DNA of 64,000 nucleotides, taken from the NCBI RefSeq assembly GCF_009755605.1, contig NZ_WPNZ01000003.1, forward strand, positions 310,001 to 374,000. The letters are read 5' to 3'. This stretch comes from Streptomyces typhae. Its GTDB lineage: Bacteria > Actinomycetota > Actinomycetes > Streptomycetales > Streptomycetaceae. The notes under the pieces are model-generated. The model was not told where the DNA came from. It saw only the letters and a program-made list of their open reading frames with translations, and did not search any database. This document shows positions 34,274-43,453 of this stretch, piece after piece (the first letter of the stretch is position 1; each line of letters begins with the position of its first letter). The translations under genes were made by a program, and so were the position numbers.

Positions 34274-34926
34274 CAACCGCTCCCACCGAGCGTCGTCTCG
34301 TAATGCGCCTGCGCACGCTCCAACACGGCATCCGGATCACGACCGTGAGCCCTGATCCAATGGAGCAGGTCGGCAATCACATCGACCGCAGCCTCCTCCG
34401 CAAGAGCAACACCCAGGAGCGGGCTCACGACTTCAGGATTCACCGTGTCCTTGTAGTGGCCAATCACGACCTCGCCACGATCGACCCTCCTACCACCCGT
34501 ATGACCGGTCGGCATCCCAAGCCCCGTCGCCAGCTCACACCAGGTGATTTTGCAGTCCTCTCGCAGAACCACCCCCCATCGGTCCGCGACCGCATCGAGG
34601 AGAGCCAACCCCCGTCCGTGCTCCGCGTCGATCCCAGCGGCGACCGGAGCCGGGAGTGACCGCGCATCAGGATCACCGACCTCGATACGTACGCAGGTGT
34701 CCCTTATGCCCAGCCGGAAAGTCGTCGGCACACCCTCGCCCACATGCGTGATGACATTGGCCACCAGTTCGCTGACGCAAAGTTCTGCCGATTCGACTAC
34801 CTCAGGCAGACCCCAGTGCGTGAGATGGAGGCGCAAGATGCGCCGCAACGCCCCCACTTCCTCAGGCACGGCCAGGAAAGGGACTTCCCAGCTCTCACGA
34901 GCCACCCCGTAACGACATCCAGGCAT
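34273..34926 (-). CDS. HATPase (RsbW/anti-sigma-like) protein with C-terminal extension
   Basis: The 217-residue protein has a GHKL ATPase domain: N box ELCVSELVANVITHVGEG, then DAEHGRGLALLDAVADRWG (G boxes). An extra ~80-residue helical part follows (VIGHYKDTVNPEVVSPLLG onwards). In Streptomyces such proteins often neighbour Scr1/DUF397 regulators, as here. Role inferred: anti-sigma or regulatory kinase. The 203-bp gap to the divergent HTH gene carries a ten-base direct repeat, (g/t)gaactctca-like, at 34995-35019. Confidence 0.82.
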   Translation of the reverse strand: MPGCRYGVARESWEVPFLAVPEEVGALRRILRLHLTHWGLPEVVESAELCVSELVANVITHVGEGVPTTFRLGIRDTCVRIEVGDPDARSLPAPVAAGIDAEHGRGLALLDAVADRWGVVLREDCKITWCELATGLGMPTGHTGGRRVDRGEVVIGHYKDTVNPEVVSPLLGVALAEEAAVDVIADLLHWIRAHGRDPDAVLERAQAHYETTLGGSG

Positions 34927-35129
34927 GCGCGTTCAACCCCTTCGAATGGGACGGACGTCACCTTGTGTTGCTCCCTCAACACATAGCGTGTCATTGAAAC
35001 TCTCAAAATGGAACTCTCATCAGGGTCTCGTGGGCGCATGAGACGCCCCGCACGCCTCAGCGCGTGCGCCCTTGCCCGCACGCCGGGTCCGAGGCACGCT
35101 CAGGCCGATCATCAAGGAGGGCACACCTC

Positions 35130-35978
35130 ATGGCAGTTGGGCCGACCACACGACGTCGACAGCTCGGCGCGGACTTGCGACGCCTGCGTGAGCGCAAGGG
35201 CCTCACGCTCGAAGAGGCAGGGGCTCGTGTCGGCATCTCCAAAGCCACGCTCAGCCGGTACGAGACGAAGGAGGGGGCAGTCAAGTGGCCTGCGGTGGAT
35301 GCACTTTGTCGCGAGTACGGTGCTACGGACGATGTCCGTGAAGCCCTCGTGGAACTCGCCAAGGGTGCCAGGATTCAGGGATGGTGGCGCTCCCTCGCCG
35401 ACCCCATCCCCGAATCCATGAACCTGATGCTGACCCTTGAGGACGAGGTCGCGAGTGAGGATCACTACGCGTGCATGTACATCCCCGGCCTCTTCCAGAC
35501 CCGGGCCTACGCGGAGGCTGTGCATCGTGCTTCCGAAGTAGGCTGCTCCGACCGCGAGGTGGAGCACATGGTGGATATCCGCATGAAGCGCCAAGAACTT
35601 CTGCAGCGGACCGATCCGCCACACATCTGGGCCGTCGTGGACGAGGCGGCCATCCATCGTGTCGTCGGCGGCCGTGACGTCATGCGCCACCAGCTCCAAC
35701 ACCTTTTGGATCTCAGCGCGACGCCGCAGGTGACGCTGCAGATACTGCCGTTCTCGGCGGGTGCGCACGCGGCAGCGGTTGGCAGCTTCGCGCTACTGCG
35801 TGGTCAGTCTCGTGAGCTGGACGTCGTGTACGTAGATCTGCTTGGCGGAGGCCTGTTCATGGAGAAACCGCAGGAACTCGAACGATATAAGTTGGCGTTC
35901 GATTACCTTCGTGCACAAGCTCTCGACTTGCACAAGTCCGTAGCCGCGATCCGGCAGACCCTCAGGGAGTTTTCATGA
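35130..35978 (+). CDS. Scr1-family helix-turn-helix regulator (XRE HTH plus DUF5753)
   Basis: The 282-residue protein has an N-terminal XRE HTH (TLEEAGARVGISKATLSRYE) and a DUF5753 domain from about residue 95 (YIPGLFQTRAYAEAVH, ending LYVDLLGGG-like). AAGGAGG lies 9 nt upstream of the ATG at 35130; an earlier ATG at 35064 has none. Known of the family: WhiJ/Scr1 proteins act with a small DUF397 partner in development or antibiotic control. The stop overlaps the DUF397 start by 4 bp. Confidence 0.92.
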   Translation: MAVGPTTRRRQLGADLRRLRERKGLTLEEAGARVGISKATLSRYETKEGAVKWPAVDALCREYGATDDVREALVELAKGARIQGWWRSLADPIPESMNLMLTLEDEVASEDHYACMYIPGLFQTRAYAEAVHRASEVGCSDREVEHMVDIRMKRQELLQRTDPPHIWAVVDEAAIHRVVGGRDVMRHQLQHLLDLSATPQVTLQILPFSAGAHAAAVGSFALLRGQSRELDVVYVDLLGGGLFMEKPQELERYKLAFDYLRAQALDLHKSVAAIRQTLREFS

Positions 35979-36184
35979 ATCCCCGCCACACCCTGCACTG
36001 GTTCACCTCGTCCTACAGCGGTGGCTCCGGAACCGAGTGCGTCGAGGTGGCACTCGTCGAGCAGAAGGTGTTGGTGCGTGACTCCAAGCGGCCAAGTCAC
36101 ACTCGACTTGAGATAGCAGGGCAGGCTTGGTCAGGGTTTCTTTTGACCTTGCGGACCACCTCGCAGTCCAAGGGCTCCGTCTGA
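35975..36184 (+). CDS. DUF397 small partner of the Scr1-type regulator
   Basis: The 69-residue protein has the typical DUF397 opening WFTSSYSGGSGTECVEVA and VLVRDSKRP. The normal C-terminal F-x-x-F/V end is replaced by LLTLRTTSQSKGSV, so the tail may be altered. Known: toxin-antitoxin-like or anti-regulator partner of Scr1/WhiJ proteins. Overlaps the regulator gene by 4 bp. Confidence 0.9.
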   Translation: MNPRHTLHWFTSSYSGGSGTECVEVALVEQKVLVRDSKRPSHTRLEIAGQAWSGFLLTLRTTSQSKGSV

Positions 36185-36307
36185 CTCCGTGTACTGGAGA
36201 CGTGACGGACTCGCCTGCTCGCACCGGGCTCTGTGCACATCGTCGAATGACCGAGCGTTACGCTCAGATCGAAGTGACGGAACCTTCCTCGACGTGGTGA
36301 GACGGGC

Positions 36308-36613
36308 ATGATGAAGAAAACGCCGACGGCGTTCGTGGCCGCAGGTGGACTCGTGGGCGGCTACGCCGTAGCCCGCTTCACCAAGCAGCGCCCCCTCGGC
36401 GGAGTCGTGCTCGCCATTGTCGGGGCTGTCGCCGCGCAGCAGTGGCGGCAGCAGGCCGGGGCGAAGACGGCCGCTGCGCTCGGCGCAGCGTACGTCGCCG
36501 GGTTCGCCGGATCGCATCCGCTCGCCAAGAAAATCGGTGCCTGGCCCGCCGTGCTCGGCATGGCGGGGAGCGTGGCGCTCGCCTCATGGGTGGCGGTCGA
36601 CCGCCGCGACTGA
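36308..36613 (+). CDS. Small membrane protein (unknown)
   Basis: A 101-residue, Ala/Gly/Val-rich protein with three hydrophobic segments (about residues 8-22, 30-45, 78-95) joined by basic loops (FTKQRPLGG). ATGs at 36308 and 36311 are both possible. It is convergent with the GlxA-family regulator. No family recognised. Confidence 0.72.
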   Translation: MMKKTPTAFVAAGGLVGGYAVARFTKQRPLGGVVLAIVGAVAAQQWRQQAGAKTAAALGAAYVAGFAGSHPLAKKIGAWPAVLGMAGSVALASWVAVDRRD

Positions 36614-36670
36614 TGGCTCGCGAACGTGCGCGGGGAGTTGGCTCCGGTAGGAAGGGATCGGGGCCCCGGG

Positions 36671-37846
36671 CTACCTCCGCCCCCGGAACGTCGCCCGATA
36701 AGCCCCGGGCGACACCCCCACCCCCGCCTGGAAGTGCGCCCGCAACGACGCCCCCGTACCGAAGCCGCACTCCGCCGCGATGCGGTCGACCGTGTGGTCG
36801 GTCTCCTCCAGGAGTTGGCGGGCGCGGTCCACGCGGCGCTGGGTGAGCCACTGCACCGGGGTCAATCCCGTCTCGTCGCGGAAGCGGCGGCTGAAGGTGC
36901 GTACGCTCATCGACGCCTGTGAGGCGAGTTCGGCGAGGGCCAGGGGGTCGCCGAGGCGGGTCAGCGCCCAGGTCCGGGCCGCGCCCGTCGATGTCGACGC
37001 GGGTTCGGTGACCGGGCGTTGGATGTACTGGGCCTGGCCGCCCTCCCGGTGCGGCGGTACCACCGTGCGGCGCGCGACCGCCGCCGCGACCGCCGCCCCG
37101 TGGTCCCGGCGGATCATGTGCAGGCACAGGTCGACGCCGGCCGCTTCCCCCGCCGACGTCAGGACGGCGCCCTCGTCCACGTACAGCACATCCGGATCCA
37201 CCGTGACGGCCGGGAAGGTACGCGCGAACAGGTCCGCGGACAGCCAGTGCGTCGTCGCCCGGCGCCCGTCCAAAAGGCCCGCCGCCGCCAGGACGAACGC
37301 GCCCGTGCAGATCGACGCGACGCGGCGGGCCCCGGCGGCGGCCGCCAGCGCGGCGGCGAGTGGAGCGGGCAGTTCCGAGGGCCCCAGCGCCTCGTCCTCG
37401 CGGTGCGACGCGGGCACGATCACCGTGTCCGCCTCCGCGAGGACCTCGGGCCCGTGCGCCGCCCGGATCGGGAAGTCCGCGTCCGTGTCCACCATGCCCG
37501 GCGTGAGCGCGCAGGTCAGCGGCCGGTAGAGCGGCGCGCCCGCGGCGTCCCGGGCGTTGCCGAACAGTTGGTGGACGAGGCCGAGTTCCATCGGGAGGAC
37601 ACCGTCGCGTACGAGGACGGCGACGGTGGCGGGCGATCGGGGCCGGGACCGGGGGCGGGGCCGGGACCGCTCCGGCGCCTCCTGCGCCTCCTGCGTCTCC
37701 CGTGCCTCCTGCGTCTCCCATGTCCCCTGCGTCTTCCGTGCTGTTTGCGGCTCGTGGGGCTCGTGCGGCTTGTGCCGTTCGTGCCGCTCGTGCCGCGTAC
37801 GAGGCCCGTTCCGTCCGCCCAGCCCCTGCTCACCCGCTGACGTCAT
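36671..37846 (-). CDS. GlxA-family (DJ-1/PfpI plus AraC) transcriptional regulator
   Basis: The 391-residue protein has a ~40-residue His/Glu/Gln-rich low-complexity head, then a DJ-1/PfpI-like domain (about 55-230; SICTGAFVLAAAGLLDG carries the nucleophile-elbow Cys). Two AraC HTH motifs sit at the C-terminus (LAELASQASMSVRTFSRRFRD and IAAECGFGTGASLRAHF). Known of the family: ligand-responsive activators or repressors without amidase activity. It is divergent from an MFS gene, with an inverted repeat across its own start. Confidence 0.9.
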   Translation of the reverse strand: MTSAGEQGLGGRNGPRTRHERHERHKPHEPHEPQTARKTQGTWETQEARETQEAQEAPERSRPRPRSRPRSPATVAVLVRDGVLPMELGLVHQLFGNARDAAGAPLYRPLTCALTPGMVDTDADFPIRAAHGPEVLAEADTVIVPASHREDEALGPSELPAPLAAALAAAAGARRVASICTGAFVLAAAGLLDGRRATTHWLSADLFARTFPAVTVDPDVLYVDEGAVLTSAGEAAGVDLCLHMIRRDHGAAVAAAVARRTVVPPHREGGQAQYIQRPVTEPASTSTGAARTWALTRLGDPLALAELASQASMSVRTFSRRFRDETGLTPVQWLTQRRVDRARQLLEETDHTVDRIAAECGFGTGASLRAHFQAGVGVSPGAYRATFRGRR

Positions 37847-37880
37847 GGCCAGATACTTGCACATCCTGGCCATCTGGCCA
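37846..37880. promoter_or_regulatory. Inverted repeat between GlxA-family regulator and MFS genes
   Basis: TGGCCAGAT (37846-37854) and ATCTGGCCA (37872-37880) are exact reverse complements separated by 17 nt, and a further tggcca lies inside. The left arm covers the regulator start codon, consistent with autoregulation and control of the MFS gene. Confidence 0.7.
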
Positions 37881-37917
37881 CTCGTCGCGATCGATGAGCC
37901 GAGCGGACGCTCGACGT

Positions 37918-39303
37918 ATGCGACATGCGAACGCCGAAGTGAGCAGGAGTGCGGACCCCGGTACCACCCGAACCACCCCAGGAGCGGGCCCGGAAAGGAG
38001 GACCGCCACCCTCCGGAGGCCCCTCCGGCGGCCCCGCCGGACACCCCTCTGGACGACCCCCTGGACGGTCGCCGCCGTCGCCGCCCTCGCGATCGTCGCC
38101 GCGGGCACCTTCACCACCCTCGCGGGACTCCTCGTCGGGCCGCTGCACGCCGAGCACGGCTGGTCGCGCGGGGCCATCGGGGTCGGGAGCGCGGTGCACA
38201 TGGTCGTGTACGGGGCGACCGCGCCGTTCGCCGCGGCGCTGATGGACCGCTTCGGCATGCGGTACGTGACGACGTGCGCCCTCGGCCTGGTCGGCGCGGG
38301 AGCCGTGCTGACCGCGACCGCGATGACCGCGGCCTGGCAGTTCGCGCTCTACTGGGGCGTACTGGTGGGCCTCGGCAGCGGCGCCACCTCGATGGCCTTC
38401 GCGGCCGTCGTCACCGAGCGGTGGTTCGTGGCACGGCGCGGCCTGGTCACAGGGCTGCTCACGGCGGCGAGCGTGGTGGGGCAGTTCGTGTTCCTGCCGG
38501 TGCTCTCCGAGATCGTCGGGCGGTACGGGTGGCGGTCCGCGACCCTCACGCTCGCGGGGGCGGCCCTGCTCACCGGGCCCCTGGTGTGGCTGGTGCTCCG
38601 CGACCACCCGGCGGACGCGGGGCTGCGCCCGTACGGGGCCGCGGCGCCCGTACCCCGCCCCGCACCGGTCACCGGAGCGGCACGACGAGCCGTACGTGTC
38701 CTGCTGCGCTCGGCCCGCACCGGGCCCTTCTGGCTGCTCGCCGGGACCTTCGCCATCTGCGGGGCCTCGACGAACGGGGTGATGTGGACGCACTTCACAC
38801 CCGCCGCACACGACCACGGCATGGCGACGACCGCCGCCTCCTCGCTGCTCGCGCTCGTCGGGATCTTCAACGTGGCGGGCACGGTGGCCTCCGGCTGGCT
38901 CACCGACCGCCGTGACCCGCGACGGCTGCTCGCCGCGTACTTCGCGGTGCGCGGGGTGGCGCTGCTCGCCCTCCCGCTGCTGCTCACCGCCACAGTGCAG
39001 CCGCCCCTCGTCGCCTTCGTCGTCGTCTTCGGCCTGCTCGACGTGGCGACGGTGCCACCGACGATCGCCCTGTGCCGCGCCCACTTCGGCGCCGACGCCG
39101 CCGTCGTGTTCGGCTGGGTCAACTCCGCCCACCAGGTGGGCGCGGGCGCCGTGGCGTTCCTGGGCGGCGTGGCGCGGGACGCGTTCGGGTCGTACGACGT
39201 GGTGTGGGTGGGGACGGCTGGGCTGTGCGGGGCGGCGGCGATGCTGTCGCTCGCGAGCCGTGCCCCGAGGCCCACCCCACCGCAAGGTCACGTGCGCTCT
39301 TGA
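37918..39303 (+). CDS. MFS transporter (monocarboxylate-porter-like)
   Basis: A 461-residue protein with a ~40-residue basic head and 12 helices; PLHAEHGWSRGAIG after helix 1 and MDRFGMRYV (motif A region) suit the MCT-like or oxalate/formate antiporter branch. The ATG at 37918 is chosen because it lies just after the operator region; upstream in-frame starts would run into the regulator gene. Regulated probably by the divergent GlxA-family protein; the substrate is unknown. Confidence 0.86.
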   Translation: MRHANAEVSRSADPGTTRTTPGAGPERRTATLRRPLRRPRRTPLWTTPWTVAAVAALAIVAAGTFTTLAGLLVGPLHAEHGWSRGAIGVGSAVHMVVYGATAPFAAALMDRFGMRYVTTCALGLVGAGAVLTATAMTAAWQFALYWGVLVGLGSGATSMAFAAVVTERWFVARRGLVTGLLTAASVVGQFVFLPVLSEIVGRYGWRSATLTLAGAALLTGPLVWLVLRDHPADAGLRPYGAAAPVPRPAPVTGAARRAVRVLLRSARTGPFWLLAGTFAICGASTNGVMWTHFTPAAHDHGMATTAASSLLALVGIFNVAGTVASGWLTDRRDPRRLLAAYFAVRGVALLALPLLLTATVQPPLVAFVVVFGLLDVATVPPTIALCRAHFGADAAVVFGWVNSAHQVGAGAVAFLGGVARDAFGSYDVVWVGTAGLCGAAAMLSLASRAPRPTPPQGHVRS

Positions 39304-39346
39304 GGGCGCTCCCAAGTTCTGGGACTTGAGCCAGGGTGCACCCCGG

Positions 39347-40798
39347 TCAACCCCCGAACGCCCGAGAAACCGTAAAGATCAACAACCCCGCCAACGCCCC
39401 CACCACAGTCCCGTTGATCCGGATGAACTGCAGATCCCGCCCGATGTGCGCCTCGATCTTCTTCGAGGTGTGTTCGGCGTCCCAGCCCGCGACGGTGTCC
39501 GTGATCAGGGACGTGATCTCGTTTCGGTACGTCGTCACGACGTACACCGCGGCGCCTTCGACCCAGCCGTCGACCTTCTCCTGGAGGCGGGTGTCGGTGG
39601 CCATGCGTTGGCCGAGGGAGAGGAGGGCGGCGCGGACGCGGAGGCGGAGTTCGCTGCGTTCGTCCTCGGCGGCGGCCACGATCATCTGGCGGACGGCCGA
39701 CCAGGCGGAGGCGATCAGGTCCTGGACCTCGGGGCGGGCCAGGACGTCGCGCTTGAGGTTCTCCACGCGGGCGCGGGTGTCCGTGTCGGACTGGAGGTCG
39801 GAGGCGAAGTCGGTGAGGAAGCGGTCCAGGGCGCCGCGGGCCGGGTGCTCCGGCATGTCGCGCATCTCGGTGACGAAGCGGAGCAGTTCCTTGTAGACAC
39901 GTTCGCCGACCTTCTTGTCGACGAAACGGGGGGTCCAGCCGGGGGCGCCGCCCTGTACGGCGACCATCACCGAGTCCGCGTGCGTGATCAGCCAGTCGTG
40001 CGCCCGTACGCAGACCAGGTCCACGACGCGCCGGTGGCCGCCGTCCGCGACGACCTTCTCCAGCATCTTGCCGATGCCGGGGGCGATCTCCTGGGCGTCG
40101 GCGCGGCGCGTGATGGCCTCGCCGACGACGGCCTGCACGTCCGAGTCGCGCAGGACGGTGAGCGCGCCGCGCAGCGCGGTGGCCAGCTCGGCGGTCACGC
40201 GGTCGGCGTGCTGCGGCTCGGCCAGCCAGGTGCCGAGGCGGCTGCCGATGCCCACCGCGCGCAGGCGCTGCCGCACGACCGCGCGGGAGAGGAAGTTCCC
40301 CCCGACGAAGTCGCCGAGCGAGGCACCCAGTTGGTCCTTCTTCCTGGGGATGATCGCCGTGTGCGGGATGGGGATGCCGAGCGGGTGCCGGAACAGCGCC
40401 GTCACCGCGAACCAGTCGGCGAGCGCGCCCACCATGCCCGCCTCGGCCGCCGCCGCGACATATCCGGCCCAGGCGCCGGCGCCGGTGTTCTGCGCCCACT
40501 TCGCGAGGACGTACACGACGGCTACGAAGAGGAGCAGGCCCGTCGCCGTCAGCTTCATCCTGCGGACGCCGCGCTGCTTCTCCGCGTCGGCCTCGCTGAA
40601 GCCACCGGGGCCGACCGGAGCGCCCCCGCCGGGGCCGAGCGGGCCCATCGGACCATCGCCGGGGCCGACCGGCCCCGCCGGATCACCGCCGGTGCCGACC
40701 GGGCCCACCGGACCACCACCGGGACCGACCGGTCCCGCCGGATCACCGCCGGTGCCGGGCGCCCCAGCCCCAGCTCCCTCCGCCTTCGTACGCTCCAT
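39347..40798 (-). CDS. DUF445 membrane protein
   Basis: From the ATG at 40798 (MERTKAEG) about 483 residues; a GTG at 40882 would add a repetitive KAVNAYEA head. After a ~60-residue Gly/Pro-Val collagen-like stretch comes a membrane helix (LLLFVAVVYVLAKW), then the DUF445 hallmark GALADWFAVTALFRHPLG and IPRKKDQLGASLGDFVGGNFL. A long helical domain and a final helix (VVGALAGLLIFTVS) follow. Family function unknown; similar proteins are predicted to bridge membranes. Confidence 0.87.
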   Translation of the reverse strand: MERTKAEGAGAGAPGTGGDPAGPVGPGGGPVGPVGTGGDPAGPVGPGDGPMGPLGPGGGAPVGPGGFSEADAEKQRGVRRMKLTATGLLLFVAVVYVLAKWAQNTGAGAWAGYVAAAAEAGMVGALADWFAVTALFRHPLGIPIPHTAIIPRKKDQLGASLGDFVGGNFLSRAVVRQRLRAVGIGSRLGTWLAEPQHADRVTAELATALRGALTVLRDSDVQAVVGEAITRRADAQEIAPGIGKMLEKVVADGGHRRVVDLVCVRAHDWLITHADSVMVAVQGGAPGWTPRFVDKKVGERVYKELLRFVTEMRDMPEHPARGALDRFLTDFASDLQSDTDTRARVENLKRDVLARPEVQDLIASAWSAVRQMIVAAAEDERSELRLRVRAALLSLGQRMATDTRLQEKVDGWVEGAAVYVVTTYRNEITSLITDTVAGWDAEHTSKKIEAHIGRDLQFIRINGTVVGALAGLLIFTVSRAFGG

Positions 40799-40885
40799 GC
40801 CTGGCGCCCCGTCTTCGTCTTCGCTGTCTGATTCGTACGCGTTCACGGCTTCGTACGCGTTTACGGCTTTGTACGCTTTCACGGC
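40615..40885. repeat. Tandem repeats at the 5' end of the DUF445 gene
   Basis: Bases 40615-40765 are 18-33 bp units around gggaccgaccgg(t/c)cccgccgg, encoding PVGPGG-type peptides. Bases 40830-40885 are about three copies of a 24-bp unit (cgtacgcgttcacggctt). Confidence 0.82.
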
Positions 40886-41097
40886 TTTTCCAGCAGTTCG
40901 TCAGCCCGTGTGCGTTTCCTTGTACGCGTACCCCGTGAGCGTCGTCTCTTCCTCTCCTACTCCCGGAACGAACCACAAGTTCCCGGCGTCTGAGTGAGCA
41001 GAGGGGGGCAGTGTCGGCCCGCTCCCGGCCCATGACGCATCATGGGGTGTTCACACCGGAGCCTCGGGCTCCCCCTTCCCGAGGAGACACAGCCCGC

Positions 41098-42426
41098 ATG
41101 GCCAAGCGTCACGGTTATGCACTGCTGGCCGCCCTGCTCGCGGTCATAGTGGTCGTTTCGGCCGCCATATACGTCGGTGTCAACGGCACCGGCGACGACG
41201 ACAGGGACCAGCTCAGCGCCGGCCCCGGCGGACCGCGGAACTCCGCGGCACCGGCCTCCGCGGGCACCTGGGTCGGCACCTGGTCCGCCTCCCCCGCGGG
41301 CGCCGAACCCGGCACCGGGGAGCGGGGCATGGCGGGCCGCTCCGTACGCAACGTGGTGCACACCAGCGTCGGCGGCGAGCGGGCCCGCGTCACCCTGTCG
41401 AACCTGTTCGGCACCCAGCCGCTCACCATCACGCACGCCTCCGTGGCCGTGGCCGCCGCCTCCAACAACCCGGCCGCCGCCGTCGACACGCTGCGCCGCC
41501 TCACCTTCCGCGGCGACACCTCGGTGGTGATCCCGCCGGGGCAGCAGATCGTGAGCGACGCCGCCGGGCTGCGGGTGCCGCAGAACACCGACCTGCTGGT
41601 TACGACGTACTCCCCGGCCGCTTCGGGGCCGGTCACATACCACCCGCACGCCCGGCAGATCTCGTACGTCGCCGACGGCGACCACACCGAGGACCCGAGC
41701 GGGGCCGCGTACCAGGAGCAGACCCCCTACTGGCGCTACCTCTCCGCCGTCGACGTGCTCAGCAGCGAGACCGACGGCACCGTCGTCGTCATCGGCGACT
41801 CCATCACCGACGGCATCTCCTCCACCATGGGCGCCAACCGCCGCTGGACCGACGGGCTCGCCGCCCGGCTGCGCGACGAGGCCGGCGCGCCGCGCTACAG
41901 CGTCGTCAACCAGGGCATCAGCGGCAACCGCGTGCTGTCCGACGGACGGCCAGGACCGCGCGGGCCCGGCGCCAACCCGAGCGGCCTGTCCCGCTTCGAC
42001 CGGGACGTGCTGAACCGCGCCGGCGTCAAGGCCGTCGTCATCGCCCTCGGCATCAACGACATCCTGCGCGGCCAGGAGACCGACGCCGACCGCATCGCCG
42101 ACGGGCTGCGCGAGCTGACCCGGCAGGCGCACACGCGGGGGCTGCGGGTGGTCGGGGCGACGCTCATGCCCTTCGGCGGGCACCGCGGGTACACGCCCGC
42201 GCTCGAACGCGTGCGGCAGGCCGTCAACGCGGAGATCCGCTCCGGGAAGGTCTTCGACGAGGTCGCCGACTTCGACAAGGCGCTGCGCGACCCCTACGAC
42301 CCGCGGGCGCTGCTCGACCGGTACGACTCCGGGGACCATCTGCACCCCAGCGATGAGGGGTTCCGGCGCATGGCGCACACGTTCACCCCGTCCGACCTGC
42401 GGGGATCGACGGACGCGGCGCTCTAG
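41098..42426 (+). CDS. Exported SGNH/GDSL hydrolase
   Basis: The 442-residue protein has an N-terminal membrane anchor or signal (YALLAALLAVIVVVSAAIYVG). The SGNH blocks are block I VVIGDSITDG (catalytic Ser), block II GISGNRVL (Gly), block III ALGINDI (Asn) and block V SGDHLHPSDEG (Asp/His). GAGGAG lies 11 nt before the ATG. Known: esterases acting on acyl or acetyl groups of sugars or lipids; the N-terminal beta-domain of ~180 residues is as in secreted actinobacterial rhamnogalacturonan acetylesterase-like enzymes. The 40883-41097 gap shows no gene. Confidence 0.88.
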   Translation: MAKRHGYALLAALLAVIVVVSAAIYVGVNGTGDDDRDQLSAGPGGPRNSAAPASAGTWVGTWSASPAGAEPGTGERGMAGRSVRNVVHTSVGGERARVTLSNLFGTQPLTITHASVAVAAASNNPAAAVDTLRRLTFRGDTSVVIPPGQQIVSDAAGLRVPQNTDLLVTTYSPAASGPVTYHPHARQISYVADGDHTEDPSGAAYQEQTPYWRYLSAVDVLSSETDGTVVVIGDSITDGISSTMGANRRWTDGLAARLRDEAGAPRYSVVNQGISGNRVLSDGRPGPRGPGANPSGLSRFDRDVLNRAGVKAVVIALGINDILRGQETDADRIADGLRELTRQAHTRGLRVVGATLMPFGGHRGYTPALERVRQAVNAEIRSGKVFDEVADFDKALRDPYDPRALLDRYDSGDHLHPSDEGFRRMAHTFTPSDLRGSTDAAL

Positions 42427-42607
42427 CCGCGGGACGCGCAGCTACAGCCGCAGGACGCGACGCCCTAGCCGCTCCGTCAGCCCGAGCTGCTCCGTCAGCC
42501 CAAGCCGCTCCGTCAGCCCAAGCTGCGGCCGCAGGCCGATCGGCCTGCGGCCTCGTCCTCAAGCGCCGGACGGGCTTGCTCCCGCCCGGCCACGGCCCCC
42601 GGCACGG
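42427..42607. repeat. Intergenic repeats and palindromic terminator
   Basis: Bases 42466-42524 hold three ~18-bp copies of (c/t)gctccgtcagcccaagc. Bases 42527-42552 are a perfect 26-bp palindrome whose arm is ggccgcaggccga, a probable bidirectional terminator for the convergent genes. Bases 42551-42575 are a dispersed element, cctcgtcctcaagcgccgga, found again at 60431. Confidence 0.8.
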
Positions 42608-43444
42608 TCAGTGCAGACGGCGCCGCTCCTCGCGGCGCTGCTCGTGCAGCGCCTTGCGCTCCGCCTTCAGGCGCGCCCGCTCCTGCTTGCGCAGCTTCCG
42701 CTCCACCCCCACCCCGCCCATCAGCGCGAACCCGGTGACGACCACGCGGGGCGAACCGGGCGTGCCCACACCCGTCGCGTCGTCGTCGAAGCCGCCCATG
42801 ATGCCGAAGCCCTTGACGGTGACGTTCAGCTCCGGCGGTACGGTGACATGGATACCGCCCATGATCGCGAAGCACCGGATGACCACGTCCCGGTCGGCGA
42901 AGCGGGCCTCGCGCAAATCGATCTCGCCGCCGCCCCACATCGCGAACGACGTGAACAGGCGCCCGACCGTCCAGCCGCCCTTGCGGTTGAACCCGCCCCA
43001 GAAGGCGACCGCCCCGCCGGACGAGGGCTCGCCGCCGACGATCCGCTCGGACCAGTCGATCTCCAGGGAGTCGTCGTCGCCCGGGGTCCGCTTGGTCATG
43101 GGGACCCTGGGGCCCGGTTGCAGGGCCGCCGGGAGGTCACGGGTGAGGGGCGTCAGCTCGCCGTAGGTGCGGGCCCGGTAGGCCGCGTCCAGGCGTTCGC
43201 CGAACTCCTCCATGTCCAGGCGCCCTTCCGCGAGCGCCTCGCGGAGCGCGTCGGCGACCTTCTCGCGGTCCGCGTCGGAGGCCCGCAGCCGGTCGTGGCT
43301 CAGCTCGGCCGATCCCGGAGCGGCGGGGACCGGCTCGGCCGACCCCGGCGCCGCGGGGGTCGGGGCCGCGGCACCCGGGGCGGCAGGGGTGGAAGGGTCC
43401 GGCCCGTCTGCGGGGCGCGGCGGCGTGGGCTCGGCGTCCGTCAT
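42608..43444 (-). CDS. DUF1707 protein with LiaF-like C-terminal domain
   Basis: The 278-residue protein starts with a Pro/Ala repeat head, then DUF1707 (LRASDADREKVADALREALAEGRLDMEEFGERL, about residues 50-100). The C-terminal part is LiaF/DUF2154-like beta-strands (IRCFAIMGGIHVTVPPELNVTVKGFGIMGGF) and a basic coiled tail (RKLRKQERARLKAERKALH). Family role: envelope stress-associated. It follows the ABC exporter genes on the same strand, 9 nt after the ATPase stop, so it may share their transcript. Confidence 0.85.
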   Translation of the reverse strand: MTDAEPTPPRPADGPDPSTPAAPGAAAPTPAAPGSAEPVPAAPGSAELSHDRLRASDADREKVADALREALAEGRLDMEEFGERLDAAYRARTYGELTPLTRDLPAALQPGPRVPMTKRTPGDDDSLEIDWSERIVGGEPSSGGAVAFWGGFNRKGGWTVGRLFTSFAMWGGGEIDLREARFADRDVVIRCFAIMGGIHVTVPPELNVTVKGFGIMGGFDDDATGVGTPGSPRVVVTGFALMGGVGVERKLRKQERARLKAERKALHEQRREERRRLH

Positions 43445-43453
43445 GTCCGCAGC

